Below are positions 25,212 through 35,170 of a stretch of 35,170 nucleotides of DNA, piece after piece. Every line of letters begins with the position of its first letter. The first letter of the stretch is position 1. The DNA is from Alphaproteobacteria bacterium. GTDB lineage: Bacteria; Pseudomonadota; Alphaproteobacteria; Rhodobacterales; Rhodobacteraceae. Both the position numbers and the translations under genes were made by a program. A model generated the notes under the pieces. It was not told the DNA's origin. It searched no databases and was given only the letters and a program-made list of their open reading frames with translations. The DNA lies in the NCBI GenBank assembly GCA_030432315.1, contig JAUIHM010000029.1, positions 1 through 35,170 of the forward strand. The letters run 5' to 3'.

Positions 25212-26015
25212 ATGCACGAAAAGGAGCGTCACGGAATCATCGTGTCGGCGGTTCATGACCGCTCGATCGCGACCGTGAGTGACCTTTGCGGGCTGACCGG
25301 CGCATCCGAGGCGACCATCCGCCGCGACATTGCCACTCTCGACCGACAGAAGCGCCTGCGCCGTATTCGCGGCGGCGCTGAATCCCTTGCGACGCCTCAG
25401 TTTGGCGGTCTCGCCGGGCGGCCGTTTGCGATCAGCGAAACGATCAACATCGCGCAGAAACAGGCCATTGCCCTCAAGGCGGCCGAGCTTTGCGAGGACG
25501 GCGATCCGATCATCATCAATGGGGGGACGACGACCTTTCAGATGGTGCACCCGCTCGCCTCGCGCCGGCTGCAGGTTTTCACGAACTCTTTCCCGATTGC
25601 CGAACATCTTCTTAAGCATTCGAAAAATACCATCATGCTCTCGGGTGGCGCGATCTACCGCGAACAGAACATCATTCTGTCGCCGTTCGAAAATGACGTG
25701 ACCCGCAATTTCTACGCCAAGCGCATGTTCATGGGGGCGCAGGGGCTGGCACCTCTCGGCCTGATGGAAGCCGACCCGCTGCTGATCCAGGCTGAACAGA
25801 AACTGATTGGCCAGGCCGACGAACTGATTGTCATGATCGACAGTTCCAAATTCCGCAACCGGTCCAGTCTGGTGCTCTGCGCGCTCGACCGGATCGACAC
25901 CGTAATAACCGACGAGGGCATCACCGACCGTGAAGCGTCGATGCTGGACGCGGCTGACGTGACGCTGATTGTCGCCCCGGTTGCCGGCGCACCAAGTCAG
26001 GCGACAGCGTCCTGA
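25212..26015 (+). CDS. rhaR: DeoR-family regulator of rhamnose catabolism
   Basis: A 267-residue DeoR-type repressor. The N-terminal helix-turn-helix (about residues 5-57) includes IATVSDLCGLTGASEATIRR and the DIATLDRQKRLRRIRGGA wing. The C-terminal sugar-phosphate sensor domain carries IIINGGTTTFQMV, VFTNSFPIAEHLL, IMLSGGAIYRE and VMIDSSKF. The start ATG at 25212 has GGGAGGG upstream; an in-frame ATG at 25176 lacks one. It is the first gene of the plus-strand rhamnose operon, and the rhaR name follows the matching gene order in R. leguminosarum. It probably represses both divergent operons until a rhamnose-derived phosphate binds; the effector is inferred. Confidence 0.88.
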   Translation: MHEKERHGIIVSAVHDRSIATVSDLCGLTGASEATIRRDIATLDRQKRLRRIRGGAESLATPQFGGLAGRPFAISETINIAQKQAIALKAAELCEDGDPIIINGGTTTFQMVHPLASRRLQVFTNSFPIAEHLLKHSKNTIMLSGGAIYREQNIILSPFENDVTRNFYAKRMFMGAQGLAPLGLMEADPLLIQAEQKLIGQADELIVMIDSSKFRNRSSLVLCALDRIDTVITDEGITDREASMLDAADVTLIVAPVAGAPSQATAS

Positions 26016-26058
26016 CAACCGATAACAACAGACCAAAACCGCTCAACAGGAGGAAACC

Positions 26059-27051
26059 ATGAGTGTAATGAAAAAGATACTGTCAACCGTCGCGGTCACC
26101 GCGACATTCTTTGCCGGAGCCGCCCAGGCCGAGGACATGCGTATCGCCCTTGTGGTCAAGGCACTCGGCATCGGCTTCTTTGAAGCTGCCGCGAAAGGCG
26201 CCGAGGAAGCTGCGGCCGAACTCGGCGATGTTGAGATCATCTACACCGGCCCGACCGACACCACTGCGGAAGGTCAGATCGAGGTCATCAACGCCCTGAT
26301 CGCCCAGCAGGTCGACGCCATCGCCATTTCCGCCAATGACACCGATGCCCTGGTGCCCGCTCTGAAAAAGGCGATGGACCGCGGCATCACCGTAATTTCC
26401 TGGGACAGCGGCGTCGCGCCTGAAGGCCGCGAGCTTCAGCTCAATCCTTCGTCCAGCCCTCTGATCGGCAACATGATCATCAAGCTGGCCGCCGACAACC
26501 TGCCCGACGGCGGCGACGTCGCCGTGCTTTCCGCCACCACAACCTCCACCAACCAGAACGTCTGGATCGAGGAGATGAACAAGGTGGCCGGCAACTATCC
26601 CGGCATCAACGTGGTCGCGACCGTCTACGGTGACGACCTCGCCGACAAATCCTACCGCGAGGCCGAAGGCCTGATGCAGACCTATCCCGACCTCAAGGCA
26701 ATCATCGCCCCGACTTCCGTCGGCATCGTTGCTGCCGCCCAGGCGGTGACTGACGCGGGCAAGATCGGTGAGGTGAACGTCACCGGCCTCGGCCTTCCGT
26801 CGGAAATGGCCGGTCACGTCGAATCCGGTGCGTCGAAATCCTTCGCGATCTGGAACCCGATCGACCTCGGATACTCCGCGACGATGCTTGCCTACAACCT
26901 TGCAAAGGGCAACGCCGAAGCCGCCCCCGGCGCGGAAATCCCGATGGGTCGCATGGGTACCCTGACGCTGGATGAAAACACCGAAGGCGCAATGGCTGAC
27001 CCGTTCGTCTACGACGCATCGAACATCGAAGAGTTCAAGAGCATCTTCTGA
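26059..27051 (+). CDS. rhaS: Rhamnose ABC transporter substrate-binding protein
   Basis: A 330-residue periplasmic-binding-protein type 1 (RbsB-like) receptor. The start ATG at 26059 has AGGAGGAAA upstream. A signal peptide ends at AQA near residue 24. Two Rossmann-like lobes are visible, with IALVVKALGIGFFEAAAKGA, then ISANDTDALVPALKKAMDRG, VISWDSGVAPEG and ITTE-like hinge sequence near GLGLPSEMAGH. It captures L-rhamnose for the importer encoded next. It lies 43 nt after rhaR, and a 10-bp hairpin separates it from rhaT. The rhamnose assignment rests on gene context and overall order rather than on ligand residues. Confidence 0.88.
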   Translation: MSVMKKILSTVAVTATFFAGAAQAEDMRIALVVKALGIGFFEAAAKGAEEAAAELGDVEIIYTGPTDTTAEGQIEVINALIAQQVDAIAISANDTDALVPALKKAMDRGITVISWDSGVAPEGRELQLNPSSSPLIGNMIIKLAADNLPDGGDVAVLSATTTSTNQNVWIEEMNKVAGNYPGINVVATVYGDDLADKSYREAEGLMQTYPDLKAIIAPTSVGIVAAAQAVTDAGKIGEVNVTGLGLPSEMAGHVESGASKSFAIWNPIDLGYSATMLAYNLAKGNAEAAPGAEIPMGRMGTLTLDENTEGAMADPFVYDASNIEEFKSIF

Positions 27052-27067
27052 TCCTCCGAACTTCCCC

Positions 27068-27099
27068 GATCCGGCGCCGGTTTGGGACCGCGCCGGATC
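27068..27099 (+). repeat. GC-rich intercistronic hairpin after rhaS
   Basis: GATCCGGCGC (27068-27077) pairs perfectly with GCGCCGGATC (27090-27099); a GGT/ACC inner stem extends it past one bulged C. It sits 16 nt after the rhaS stop, with no T-run. It is the third such hairpin found after a binding-protein gene in this window. Confidence 0.7.
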
Positions 27100-27136
27100 A
27101 CCCGGATCCCGCATTCAATTCAGAGGAGGGCATTCC

Positions 27137-28674
<1,538 letters not shown>

Positions 28675-28678
<4 letters not shown>

Positions 28679-29658
28679 TCCAGCGTTTCCTCAAATCCCG
28701 CGAAGCCATTCTTCTCGCGGCGATCTTCGCCCTTACCGCCCTGATCTGGACCCGCTTCCCCGGTTTCGTTGAACCGGCAAACCTCGCCCGCGTGTTCAAC
28801 GACACCTCGCCGCTGATCATCCTCGCCATGGGCCAGATGGTGGTGATCCTCACCCGCTGTATCGACCTCTCGGTGGCCGCCAACCTCGCGCTCTCCGGCA
28901 TGGTCGTCGCCATGATCAACGCCGCATTCCCGGGCATTCCCATCCCGCTGCTGCTGGCGCTGGCGGTCGGCATGGGCGCGGTGATGGGCTCGATCAACGG
29001 CCTGCTGGTCTGGAAGCTCGACATCCCGCCGATCGTCGTGACGCTCGGCACCATGACCATCTACCGCGGCTTCATCTTCCTTATATCCAAGGGCAGCTGG
29101 ATCAACGCCCACCAGATGTCGCCTGCCTTCAAGGACCTGCCCCGCGCCGACCTGTTCGGCCTGCCGGTTCTCAGCTGGATCGCCATCGTGGTCGTGCTCG
29201 GTTTCCTGCTGCTGACCAGCCGCACCGCGCTGGGCCGGTCGTTCTTCGCCGTCGGCGGCAACCCCCATGCCGCCGTCTATACCGGCATCAACGTCGGCCG
29301 TACCCAGTGCATCGCCTTCATCATCTCCGGCGCCCTCGCCGGCCTCACCGGCTATCTCTGGGTCGCCCGCTACGCCGTGGCCTATGTCGACATCGCCGGC
29401 GGGTTTGAACTCGACGTGGTGGCGGCCTGCGTCATTGGCGGCATCTCCATCGCCGGCGGCATCGGCTCGGTCGGCGGCGCCCTGCTCGGCGCGCTGTTCC
29501 TCGGCATCGTCAAGAATGCCCTGCCGGTGGTCGACATCTCGCCGTTCTGGCAACTCGCCATTTCCGGCGGCGCGATCATCATCGCCGTTGCCTTCAACTC
29601 CGGCTCCCTGCGCAGCAAGGGCCGCGTCATCCTCAGGAAAGCGGAGCACACGGCATGA
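28675..29658 (+). CDS. rhaP: Rhamnose ABC transporter permease (CUT2)
   Basis: A 327-residue RbsC/XylH-type permease with about eight to ten hydrophobic spans. Family landmarks are VVILTRCIDLSVAANLALSG near residues 59-78, NGLLVWKLDIPPIVVTLGTM, AVGGNPHAAVYTGINV, and the glycine-rich CVIGGISIAGGIGSVGGALLG block. The rhamnose role comes from position in the operon, between rhaT and rhaQ, with 4-nt ATGA overlaps at both ends, which implies coupled translation. It forms the transport channel with RhaQ. No lesion is seen. Confidence 0.9.
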
Positions 29659-30647
29659 GCCTGTCCGACCGTCACATCCCCGACCGCCTGACCTCGCCGC
29701 TTCAGCGCCTGTTTCGCAGCTGGGAGGCGCTGCTCGTGGTGGTGGCCGTCGCCATCTTCATCACCAATTCCCTCGCCTCGCCGTATTTCCTCAACGCCTG
29801 GAATCTCAGCGACGCGACCTTCAACTTCACCGAAAAGGCCATGATCGCTTTTGCCATGGCGCTGCTGATCATTTCCGGTGAAATCGACCTCTCCGTCGCC
29901 TCGATCATCGCCCTCGCCTCCACCGCCATGGGATACGCGGTACAACTCGGCGCGGGCACCCCGGAAATCGTCGTGATCGGCCTTCTCACCGGCCTCATCT
30001 GCGGCGCCTTCAACGGCGCACTGGTCACCGGCCTCAACCTGCCGTCCATCGTCGTCACCATCGGCACCATGAGCCTCTTTCGCGGCATCTCCTACATCGT
30101 GCTCGGCGACCAGGCCTATACCGGCTATCCCTCCGACTTCGCCTGGTTCGGCCAGGGCTATGTGTTCTGGGTAATTTCGTTCGAGTTCACGCTCTTTCTC
30201 GCCCTCGGCGCGATCTACACAGTCGTTCTGCACAAGACCAACTTTGGCCGCGCCGTATACGCCATCGGCAACAACCCCACCGCCGCGCTCTTTTCGGGCA
30301 TCCGCGTCGCGAGGGTCAAATTCATCCTGTTCCTGCTCACCGGCCTGATGTCCGGCATCGCCGCCGTCTGCCTTACCTCGCGCCTGGGCTCCACCCGACC
30401 CTCCATCGCCTTTGGCTGGGAACTGGAAGTTGTGACGATGGTGGTGCTCGGCGGGGTCAACATCCTGGGCGGCTCAGGCACAATACCAGGCGTGATCCTC
30501 GCGGCTTTCGTCATGGGCCTCGTCACATTCGGCTTTGGTCTGCTGAACGTCCCAGGTATCGTCATGTCCATCTTCATCGGCCTGCTGCTGATCGGCGTGA
30601 TCGCCCTGCCGCGCATCTGGTCACGCATCGCCGCCCGCAGGGCATGA
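29655..30647 (+). CDS. rhaQ: Rhamnose ABC transporter permease (CUT2)
   Basis: A 330-residue permease, paralogous to the preceding gene. Landmarks are [56 protein letters not shown] and [19 protein letters not shown], the same motifs in the same order as in RhaP, so the two come from a duplication common to this transporter type. It begins inside the rhaP stop (ATGA overlap) and ends 10 nt before rhaU, with GGAAAG-like purines before that start. It completes the importer RhaSTPQ. Confidence 0.9.
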   Translation: MSLSDRHIPDRLTSPLQRLFRSWEALLVVVAVAIFITNSLASPYFLNAWNLSDATFNFTEKAMIAFAMALLIISGEIDLSVASIIALASTAMGYAVQLGAGTPEIVVIGLLTGLICGAFNGALVTGLNLPSIVVTIGTMSLFRGISYIVLGDQAYTGYPSDFAWFGQGYVFWVISFEFTLFLALGAIYTVVLHKTNFGRAVYAIGNNPTAALFSGIRVARVKFILFLLTGLMSGIAAVCLTSRLGSTRPSIAFGWELEVVTMVVLGGVNILGGSGTIPGVILAAFVMGLVTFGFGLLNVPGIVMSIFIGLLLIGVIALPRIWSRIAARRA

Positions 30648-30657
30648 GGAAAGAACG

Positions 30658-30972
30658 ATGGAAAAATACGCCTTCAAAATGTACCTCAATCCCGGTCAGC
30701 GGGACGAATACAAAAAACGCCATGATGAAATCTGGCCCGAACTCGTCACCCTGCTGAAGGACGCCGGCGTGTCGGACTATTCCATCCATCTCGACCCGGA
30801 GACCGACATCCTCTTCGGCGTGCTCTGGCGCACCGACGATCACGGCATGGCCGCACTGCCCGATCATCCGGTAATGAAACGCTGGTGGGCGCACATGGCC
30901 GACATCATGCGGACAAACCCGGACAGTTCCCCGGTCGCCGTGCCGCTGGACCCCGTGTTTCATCTGCCATGA
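30658..30972 (+). CDS. rhaU: L-rhamnose mutarotase
   Basis: A 104-residue protein matching the RhaM/RhaU family in length. It interconverts alpha and beta anomers of L-rhamnose so that the isomerase receives the right form. The known catalytic pair is in place: Tyr18 and His22 in [13 protein letters not shown]. The substrate-pocket tryptophans are in VLWRTDD and [11 protein letters not shown]. The C-terminal PVFHLP closes the dimer interface. Its stop overlaps the kinase start (ATGA at 30969-30972). The position between permease and kinase is the one seen in R. leguminosarum. Confidence 0.93.
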   Translation: MEKYAFKMYLNPGQRDEYKKRHDEIWPELVTLLKDAGVSDYSIHLDPETDILFGVLWRTDDHGMAALPDHPVMKRWWAHMADIMRTNPDSSPVAVPLDPVFHLP

Positions 30973-32345
30973 AACCACCCCGCCACATTGCCGTCATCGA
31001 CATCGGCAAGACCAACGTCAAACTGGCCATGGTCGACCTCGACACCCTGACCGAGTTTGCCGTCGTCACCCGCCCGAATACCGTTTTGCCCGGCCCGCCC
31101 TGGCGGCATTTCGACGCCGAAGGCCACTGGTCGTTCCTGCTCGAAGCCCTCGCGGGCTTTCACCGCGAACACCGGATCGACGCCATCTCCATCACCACCC
31201 ACGGCGCATGCGCAGCCCTGCTCGACCGCGACGGTAAACTCGCCGCCCCCGTGCTCGATTACGAGGACACCGGTCCCGACAGCGTCGCCGCAACTTACGA
31301 CTGCCTGCGTCCTCCCTTCTCCGAGACCGGTTCCGCACGCCTTTCCATGGGTCTGAACATCGGCGCACAGCTCCACTGGCAGTTCGTCACCGACCCGTCG
31401 CTGCCCGACCGGACCGAAACCATCGTCACCTGGCCACAGTACTGGGGGTTTCGCCTCACCGGCGTCGCCGCCACCGACATGACGTCGCTGGGCTGTCACA
31501 GCGACCTCTGGGCGCCGGAACAGGGCACCTTCTCAAGCCTTGTCGACCGTCTCGGCATCCGTGGCAAACTTGCCGCGCCCCGTCACCCGGCGGACGTGCT
31601 CGGCCCGATCCTGCCCGAAATCTCCGCCGCCACCGGGCTCGACCCAGAAACACCCGTCGTTTGCGGCATCCATGATTCCAACGCCTCACTCCTTCCCCAC
31701 ATCATCGCCCGCGAAACGCCGTTTTCCGTCGTATCCACCGGCACATGGGTGATCTGCATGGCGGTTGGCGGTACACATGTCAGTCTCGATCCCGCCCGCG
31801 ATACGCTCATCAACGTCAATGCGCTGGGCAATCCCGTTCCTTCCGCCCGCTTCATGGGCGGGCGCGAATACGAGGTGGTTTCCGGCGGCACCCACCCTGA
31901 ACCGTCGGAAACCGACGTCAACGACGTGCTTGGTGGCGGAATCATGCTGCTGCCCGCCGTGGAACCCGGGACCGGTCCGTTCCAGGGCCGCAAAATGCGC
32001 TGGCTTCCGACCGAACCCGCTGCCGGCAGCGGCCGGCGTACCGCTGCCCTCTCATTTTACCTCGCGCTGATGACTTCCACCTGTCTGGCGATCATTGGCG
32101 CACAGGGCCCGACCATCGTCGAAGGCCCCTTTGCCCGCAACGCGCTGTTTCTCGACATGCTGCGCGCAGCAACGGGCCGTGATGCCCTTGCCTCCGGCTC
32201 GGCGACCGGCACCAGCATTGGTGCGGCTCTGCTCTATGATGCAAACCGAAAGATGACCGAAAACCACGCGCCCGGTGCGCCGCCGTCGGCAACTCTGCGA
32301 AACTATGCCACAAGATGGCAGGAACTGACCGCCGCACCAGCCTGA
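30969..32345 (+). CDS. rhaK: FGGY-family rhamnulokinase
   Basis: A 458-residue FGGY-type sugar kinase. The N-terminal ATP/phosphate loop is [13 protein letters not shown], and [16 protein letters not shown] and VLDYEDTG line the sugar site. [13 protein letters not shown] carries the probable catalytic Asp, and [13 protein letters not shown] is the second phosphate loop. The adenosine motif region is near [15 protein letters not shown]. It phosphorylates L-rhamnulose at C1 for RhaD; in R. leguminosarum the kinase is also needed for rhamnose uptake. The start ATG at 30969 overlaps rhaU by 4 nt. It is the last gene of the plus-strand rhamnose operon, 16 nt from the convergent PfkB gene. Confidence 0.9.
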   Translation: MKPPRHIAVIDIGKTNVKLAMVDLDTLTEFAVVTRPNTVLPGPPWRHFDAEGHWSFLLEALAGFHREHRIDAISITTHGACAALLDRDGKLAAPVLDYEDTGPDSVAATYDCLRPPFSETGSARLSMGLNIGAQLHWQFVTDPSLPDRTETIVTWPQYWGFRLTGVAATDMTSLGCHSDLWAPEQGTFSSLVDRLGIRGKLAAPRHPADVLGPILPEISAATGLDPETPVVCGIHDSNASLLPHIIARETPFSVVSTGTWVICMAVGGTHVSLDPARDTLINVNALGNPVPSARFMGGREYEVVSGGTHPEPSETDVNDVLGGGIMLLPAVEPGTGPFQGRKMRWLPTEPAAGSGRRTAALSFYLALMTSTCLAIIGAQGPTIVEGPFARNALFLDMLRAATGRDALASGSATGTSIGAALLYDANRKMTENHAPGAPPSATLRNYATRWQELTAAPA

Positions 32346-32361
32346 CCGCCGGCGGCCGCGA

Positions 32362-33273
32362 TCAAACCGCGATTGCATCGTCCGGGCGCGGGAATTCCCC
32401 GATCACCCGTGCCGCTACGGCATTGCCCCGTTCCAGCGCCGCCTGAACCCAGCATCCTTCCGCGACAGCCGCCAGATACCCCGCATTGAACGCGTCGCCT
32501 GCGCCCACCGTGTCGAACGGCTCAACCGGTATTGCCCTCGCCGCCGCCTCTCCCTCACGCCAGCGGCAGACGGCACCCTCGGCACCGCATTTGACGACCA
32601 GCCGCGCCTGCGGCAGCAACTCGGGGATCAGCAGATCGAAAGCGCCCTGAATGCTGTCAGCACCGCTCAGGCCGACCACTTCCTTGTCGTTCAGCAGCAC
32701 ATGGTCTGCGAGGCCAAGCCATCGCCGCATTTCCCCGCGCACCTCGTCCGTCCAACCCTGACCTGGCCAACCTGGATCGATGGCGAGCTCGGCTCCCGCC
32801 GCCCGCAGCAGTTCAAGGAACTCCCGGTGACGCGGCCGCAGGGCTTCAAGCGCGAATGCGCCGCTGACCAACGCCAGCGAGCCGTTCAACGGCCAGTCGC
32901 GCAATCCATCCTGAAACAGACTGAAATCCAGTCGATCGAGATGGCCGTTGAACGAGAGAAACGTCCGCTCCGCGCCGGAATGCAGCACCCCTACCGAAAT
33001 GCCGGTGGGGCAGGCCAGCACCGGCACCCGGTCGAGCGGACCGTCGAACCGTGCTGCCAGCATCTCACCGCCCGCGTCCGCGCCAACCGCGGACACCAGT
33101 CCCGCCACCGCACCGAGACGCGACAGAACCAGGGCAGTGTTCGCCGCCGACCCGCCGACACGAAAGTCCGAGCGCGGCAGAAACACCTCGGTTCCCTTTT
33201 CCGGCCAGTCATCGAGCGGTCCCATGACCAGATCGATATTGGTATTGCCGATCACGCAGATCCGCCGCGCCAT
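32362..33273 (-). CDS. PfkB-family carbohydrate kinase
   Basis: A 303-residue ribokinase-fold kinase. The start ATG at 33273 has GGGAGTAG upstream; an earlier ATG in the frame at 33366 does not. The N-terminus RICVIGNTNIDLVM and the PfkB signature 1 region FRVGGSAANTALVLSRLG are clear. Signature 2 is DTVGAGDAFNAGYLA, with the catalytic Asp and the anion hole GAGD. Substrates of the family include ribose, fructose, 2-keto-3-deoxy acids, nucleosides and sulfofructose; the sequence does not decide among them. It is convergent with rhaK (16-nt gap containing CCGCCGGCGG) and not part of the rhamnose operon. A role with the nearby keto-deoxy-acid genes is possible but unsupported. Confidence 0.85.
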   Translation of the reverse strand: MARRICVIGNTNIDLVMGPLDDWPEKGTEVFLPRSDFRVGGSAANTALVLSRLGAVAGLVSAVGADAGGEMLAARFDGPLDRVPVLACPTGISVGVLHSGAERTFLSFNGHLDRLDFSLFQDGLRDWPLNGSLALVSGAFALEALRPRHREFLELLRAAGAELAIDPGWPGQGWTDEVRGEMRRWLGLADHVLLNDKEVVGLSGADSIQGAFDLLIPELLPQARLVVKCGAEGAVCRWREGEAAARAIPVEPFDTVGAGDAFNAGYLAAVAEGCWVQAALERGNAVAARVIGEFPRPDDAIAV

Positions 33274-33444
33274 GCCACTACTCCCTTGCCGTCCCGTCTT
33301 GATCGCGGATCCGCGTTGCCTTGCCATGTCGACGCTGAACCTGCCCCGCATTGCTGGCGGTGACAAGACTGCAGGGCAGGGGTGGCGCGCCGGTTTCCGG
33401 GGCGGGCCGCCGCGTTAACCTTTGCCCGTCTCTCGGAAAACGTA

Positions 33445-33488
33445 GGTATCATCCGGGTATCGGTTGGGTACCGGAAGGGTATCCGGAT
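33445..33488 (+). repeat. Four 11-nt phased GGTAYC direct repeats upstream of yebC
   Basis: GGTATC, GGTATC, GGTACC and GGTATC begin at 33445, 33456, 33467 and 33478, exactly 11 nt apart. The outer sequence also forms an imperfect hairpin (CATCCGG at 33450-33456 with CCGGATG at 33483-33489). GTTAAC sites flank the array at 33414-33419 and 33496-33501. The 11-nt period places all copies on one DNA face, as in operators of OmpR/PhoB-type regulators. The rest of the 33274-33667 gap shows no gene. Confidence 0.65.
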
Positions 33489-33599
33489 GCCACCGGTTAA
33501 CACACTGCCGCCGAACCGTGTTTTGCCGATTCGATCCGGTCCCACGCTCCGGCCCGGTAACGTTGCTGTTGGTTATTTGGAAGTGGTGTCTCTGTCCAC

Positions 33600-33629
33600 T
33601 TGAACCTTCGGCCATCCCTCGCCTATACA
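33600..33629 (+). promoter_or_regulatory. Probable yebC promoter
   Basis: TTGAAC (33600-33605) and TATACA (33624-33629) are separated by 18 nt, close to sigma-70 consensus. The -10 lies about 38 nt before the yebC ATG. The repeat array lies about 110 nt further upstream. Confidence 0.55.
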
Positions 33630-33667
33630 TCGCGCTGATCCAAATAAGCGCAAGAACGGAGGGTCCC

Positions 33668-34408
33668 ATGGCCGGGCATTCAAAATGGGCCAACATTCAG
33701 CACCGGAAGGGACGCCAGGACGCGGCCAGGTCAAAGCTTTTCTCCAAGTTTTCCAAGGAGATAACTGTCGCTGCGAAAATGGGTGACCCTGATCCTGACA
33801 AGAACCCGCGCCTGCGCCTCGCGGTCAAGGAAGCCAAGTCCAACTCGATGCCCAAGGACAATATCGACCGGGCAATCAAGAAGGCCATCGGCGGCGACGG
33901 TGAAGCCTACGAAGAGATCCGCTACGAGGGATATGGCCCCAACGGCGTCGCCGTGATTGTCGAAGCCATGACCGACAACCGCAACCGCACCGCCTCCAAC
34001 GTCCGCTCAACCTTCTCAAAACGTGGAGGAAATCTCGGCGAAACCGGCTCAGTCGCCTTCATGTTCGACCGCAAAGGCCAGGTTGTCTATCCCGCCGACG
34101 CGGGCTCGGATGACGACATCATGATGGCAGCGATCGAAGCTGGCGCCGAAGACGTCGAAAGCAGCGAAGACGGTCACGTCATCTGGTGCGCCGACACGGA
34201 TCTGAACGAGGTATCGACCGCTCTTGAAAAAGTGCTCGGAGAATCCGAGTCCACCAAGCTGGTCTGGCGCCCTCAGACGACGACTGAACTCGATCTTGAG
34301 GCGGCCCGCAGTCTGTTCAGTCTGATTGAGGCGCTCGAAGATGATGATGACGTTCAGTCGGTTACGGCAAATTACGACGTTTCCGATGAGATCATGGAAC
34401 AACTTTGA
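33668..34408 (+). CDS. yebC: YebC/PmpR (TACO1) family protein
   Basis: A 246-residue protein with the invariant family N-terminus [19 protein letters not shown]. The middle carries [17 protein letters not shown] and [19 protein letters not shown], then [19 protein letters not shown]. The acidic C-terminal domain ends [12 protein letters not shown]. Family members are described as DNA-binding regulators (PmpR, YebC) and, more recently, as translation factors that relieve ribosome stalling at proline stretches. The start ATG at 33668 has GGAGG upstream. In many proteobacteria yebC precedes ruvCAB; here it is followed by an unrelated secreted protein, so that linkage is absent. It appears monocistronic. 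Confidence 0.95.
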   Translation: MAGHSKWANIQHRKGRQDAARSKLFSKFSKEITVAAKMGDPDPDKNPRLRLAVKEAKSNSMPKDNIDRAIKKAIGGDGEAYEEIRYEGYGPNGVAVIVEAMTDNRNRTASNVRSTFSKRGGNLGETGSVAFMFDRKGQVVYPADAGSDDDIMMAAIEAGAEDVESSEDGHVIWCADTDLNEVSTALEKVLGESESTKLVWRPQTTTELDLEAARSLFSLIEALEDDDDVQSVTANYDVSDEIMEQL

Positions 34409-34586
34409 CCTCGGTGCCTTTTCCCTTACGACATCTGCGAAACTTACGGGATGTCAACTGTCGGGTTACGTCAGGTCAATACCTGCAGGCTGACGGGTGG
34501 TGCGCTTTTTCGGCCCGCGCCTGCGCAGTTGGGGATTGGCCAATGAACCTTTTCCTGTCAGATTGCCTTCCGACACGAGGGTGCGG

Positions 34587-35170
34587 ATGATCGGCCAAAA
34601 AACAATAACTTGTGCTGCGGTCAGTCTGTTTCTGGCGGCGGCGGTCACGACTGCCGCAACCGGCGAAAGCATCACGGGCACTGCTTCCTACCGTGAACGC
34701 ATCGTCCTGCCCCGCGCAGCACTGTTTGAGGCCGTTCTCGAGGACGTAAGCCGTGCAGACGCCCCGGCGATCGAAATTGGCCGGTACAGCGCCGAAGGGT
34801 CCCCCGGTCCGGAGTTCAGCTTCGAAATACCCTATGATCCCAATGCAATAAATCCCCGAAATTCCTATGGAGTAAGGGCGACAATCCGCGTTGAGGATCG
34901 GCTGGCCTTTACCTCTGACTCCTTCTATCCGGTCATTACCGGTGATGGACTCGACAGGCTCGAGATCTTGATGGTCATGGTCGATACGCCGGCAGTGGTC
35001 CCTCCCAAACCGGAAGGCAATGGTGAGTTCGTTCCGATCGACGTGCAGGCCGCAGCGGAATCCGACCAGGAAGCAGCCGAAACCGCAGAACTGACTTCTC
35101 AGGTTGAAGAATCGTTGATGGAGGATGCGGAAACTTCCGAAGTGAGTGATGGTCCGGAAGACGCGGTTCC
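34587..35170 (+). CDS. Secreted YbaY-like domain protein, 3' end cut by the window
   Basis: The frame is open from an ATG at 34587, with CGAGGG upstream, to the window edge (194 complete codons). A signal peptide covers about residues 1-24 (TITCAAVSLFLAAAVTTAAT). Residues 28-135 form a YbaY-type beta domain: ITGTASYRERIVLPRAALFE, VLEDVSRADAPAIEIGRY, FEIPYDPNAINPRNSYGVRA and LAFTSDSFYPVITGDG. The family is found in periplasmic lipoproteins, often joined to META or copper-resistance domains; no lipobox Cys is seen at the cleavage site. From about residue 140 the sequence turns into an acidic, Glu-rich linker, which suggests further domains downstream. It lies 178 nt after yebC; that gap holds only a weak 6-bp hairpin (34430-34455). 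Confidence 0.75.
   Translation, partial: MIGQKTITCAAVSLFLAAAVTTAATGESITGTASYRERIVLPRAALFEAVLEDVSRADAPAIEIGRYSAEGSPGPEFSFEIPYDPNAINPRNSYGVRATIRVEDRLAFTSDSFYPVITGDGLDRLEILMVMVDTPAVVPPKPEGNGEFVPIDVQAAAESDQEAAETAELTSQVEESLMEDAETSEVSDGPEDAV

Noticed and set aside
32346-32355. CCGCCGGCGG palindrome between rhaK and the PfkB gene as a terminator
   Set aside because: Only 10 bp with no loop and no T-run; too weak to call.

Overview
The window looks like alphaproteobacterial chromosome. It is GC-rich, with dense operons, CUT1, CUT2 and TRAP sugar transporters, and a rhamnose locus whose gene order (rhaDI divergent from rhaRSTPQUK) is the one characterised in Rhizobium leguminosarum. The genus cannot be fixed from the sequence alone. 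No rRNA, tRNA, insertion sequence, phage or CRISPR array was seen.

Region 1 (1-8461). A 5'-truncated RraA-family gene is followed by the decayed remnant of a formylglycine-generating-enzyme (FGE) gene. On the minus strand lies a seven-gene operon: a glucose/mannose-type CUT1 binding protein, two permeases, an ATPase, an SDR, a TIM-barrel sugar isomerase/epimerase and a second SDR. Two places in it look damaged. The permease/ATPase junction appears to have lost the end of one gene and the start of the other, and the first SDR carries a frameshift. A GH38 alpha-mannosidase is divergent from this operon, so the locus probably dealt with mannose released from mannosides.

Region 2 (8462-18223). 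The alpha-mannosidase is followed by a GntR/FCD regulator, divergent from a PdxA-like dehydrogenase and a three-gene TRAP transporter. A perfect TTGTATACAA palindrome overlaps the probable -10 box of that operon. The PdxA homologue keeps the three metal histidines but lacks the usual substrate-binding motif, and no partner kinase is present. A soluble chemoreceptor with two PAS domains follows.

Region 3 (18467-21416). An L-2-keto-3-deoxyarabonate-dehydratase-like gene is divergent from a mandelate-racemase-type sugar-acid dehydratase. The dehydratase is followed by a broken alcohol dehydrogenase 5' end fused to an SDR 3' end. This reads as a non-phosphorylative sugar-acid route that has lost its dehydrogenases.

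Region 4 (21533-32345). A complete L-rhamnose locus: mutarotase, isomerase, kinase, bifunctional aldolase/dehydrogenase, ABC importer and DeoR regulator.

Region 5 (32362-35170). A PfkB kinase, an intergenic region with four 11-nt phased repeats, yebC, and a secreted YbaY-like protein cut by the window end.

The most notable signals are the divergent PdxA-TRAP locus, the 11-nt repeats upstream of yebC, the GC-rich hairpin after each of three different binding-protein genes, and four independent lesions in sugar genes. No wholly new system is evident.
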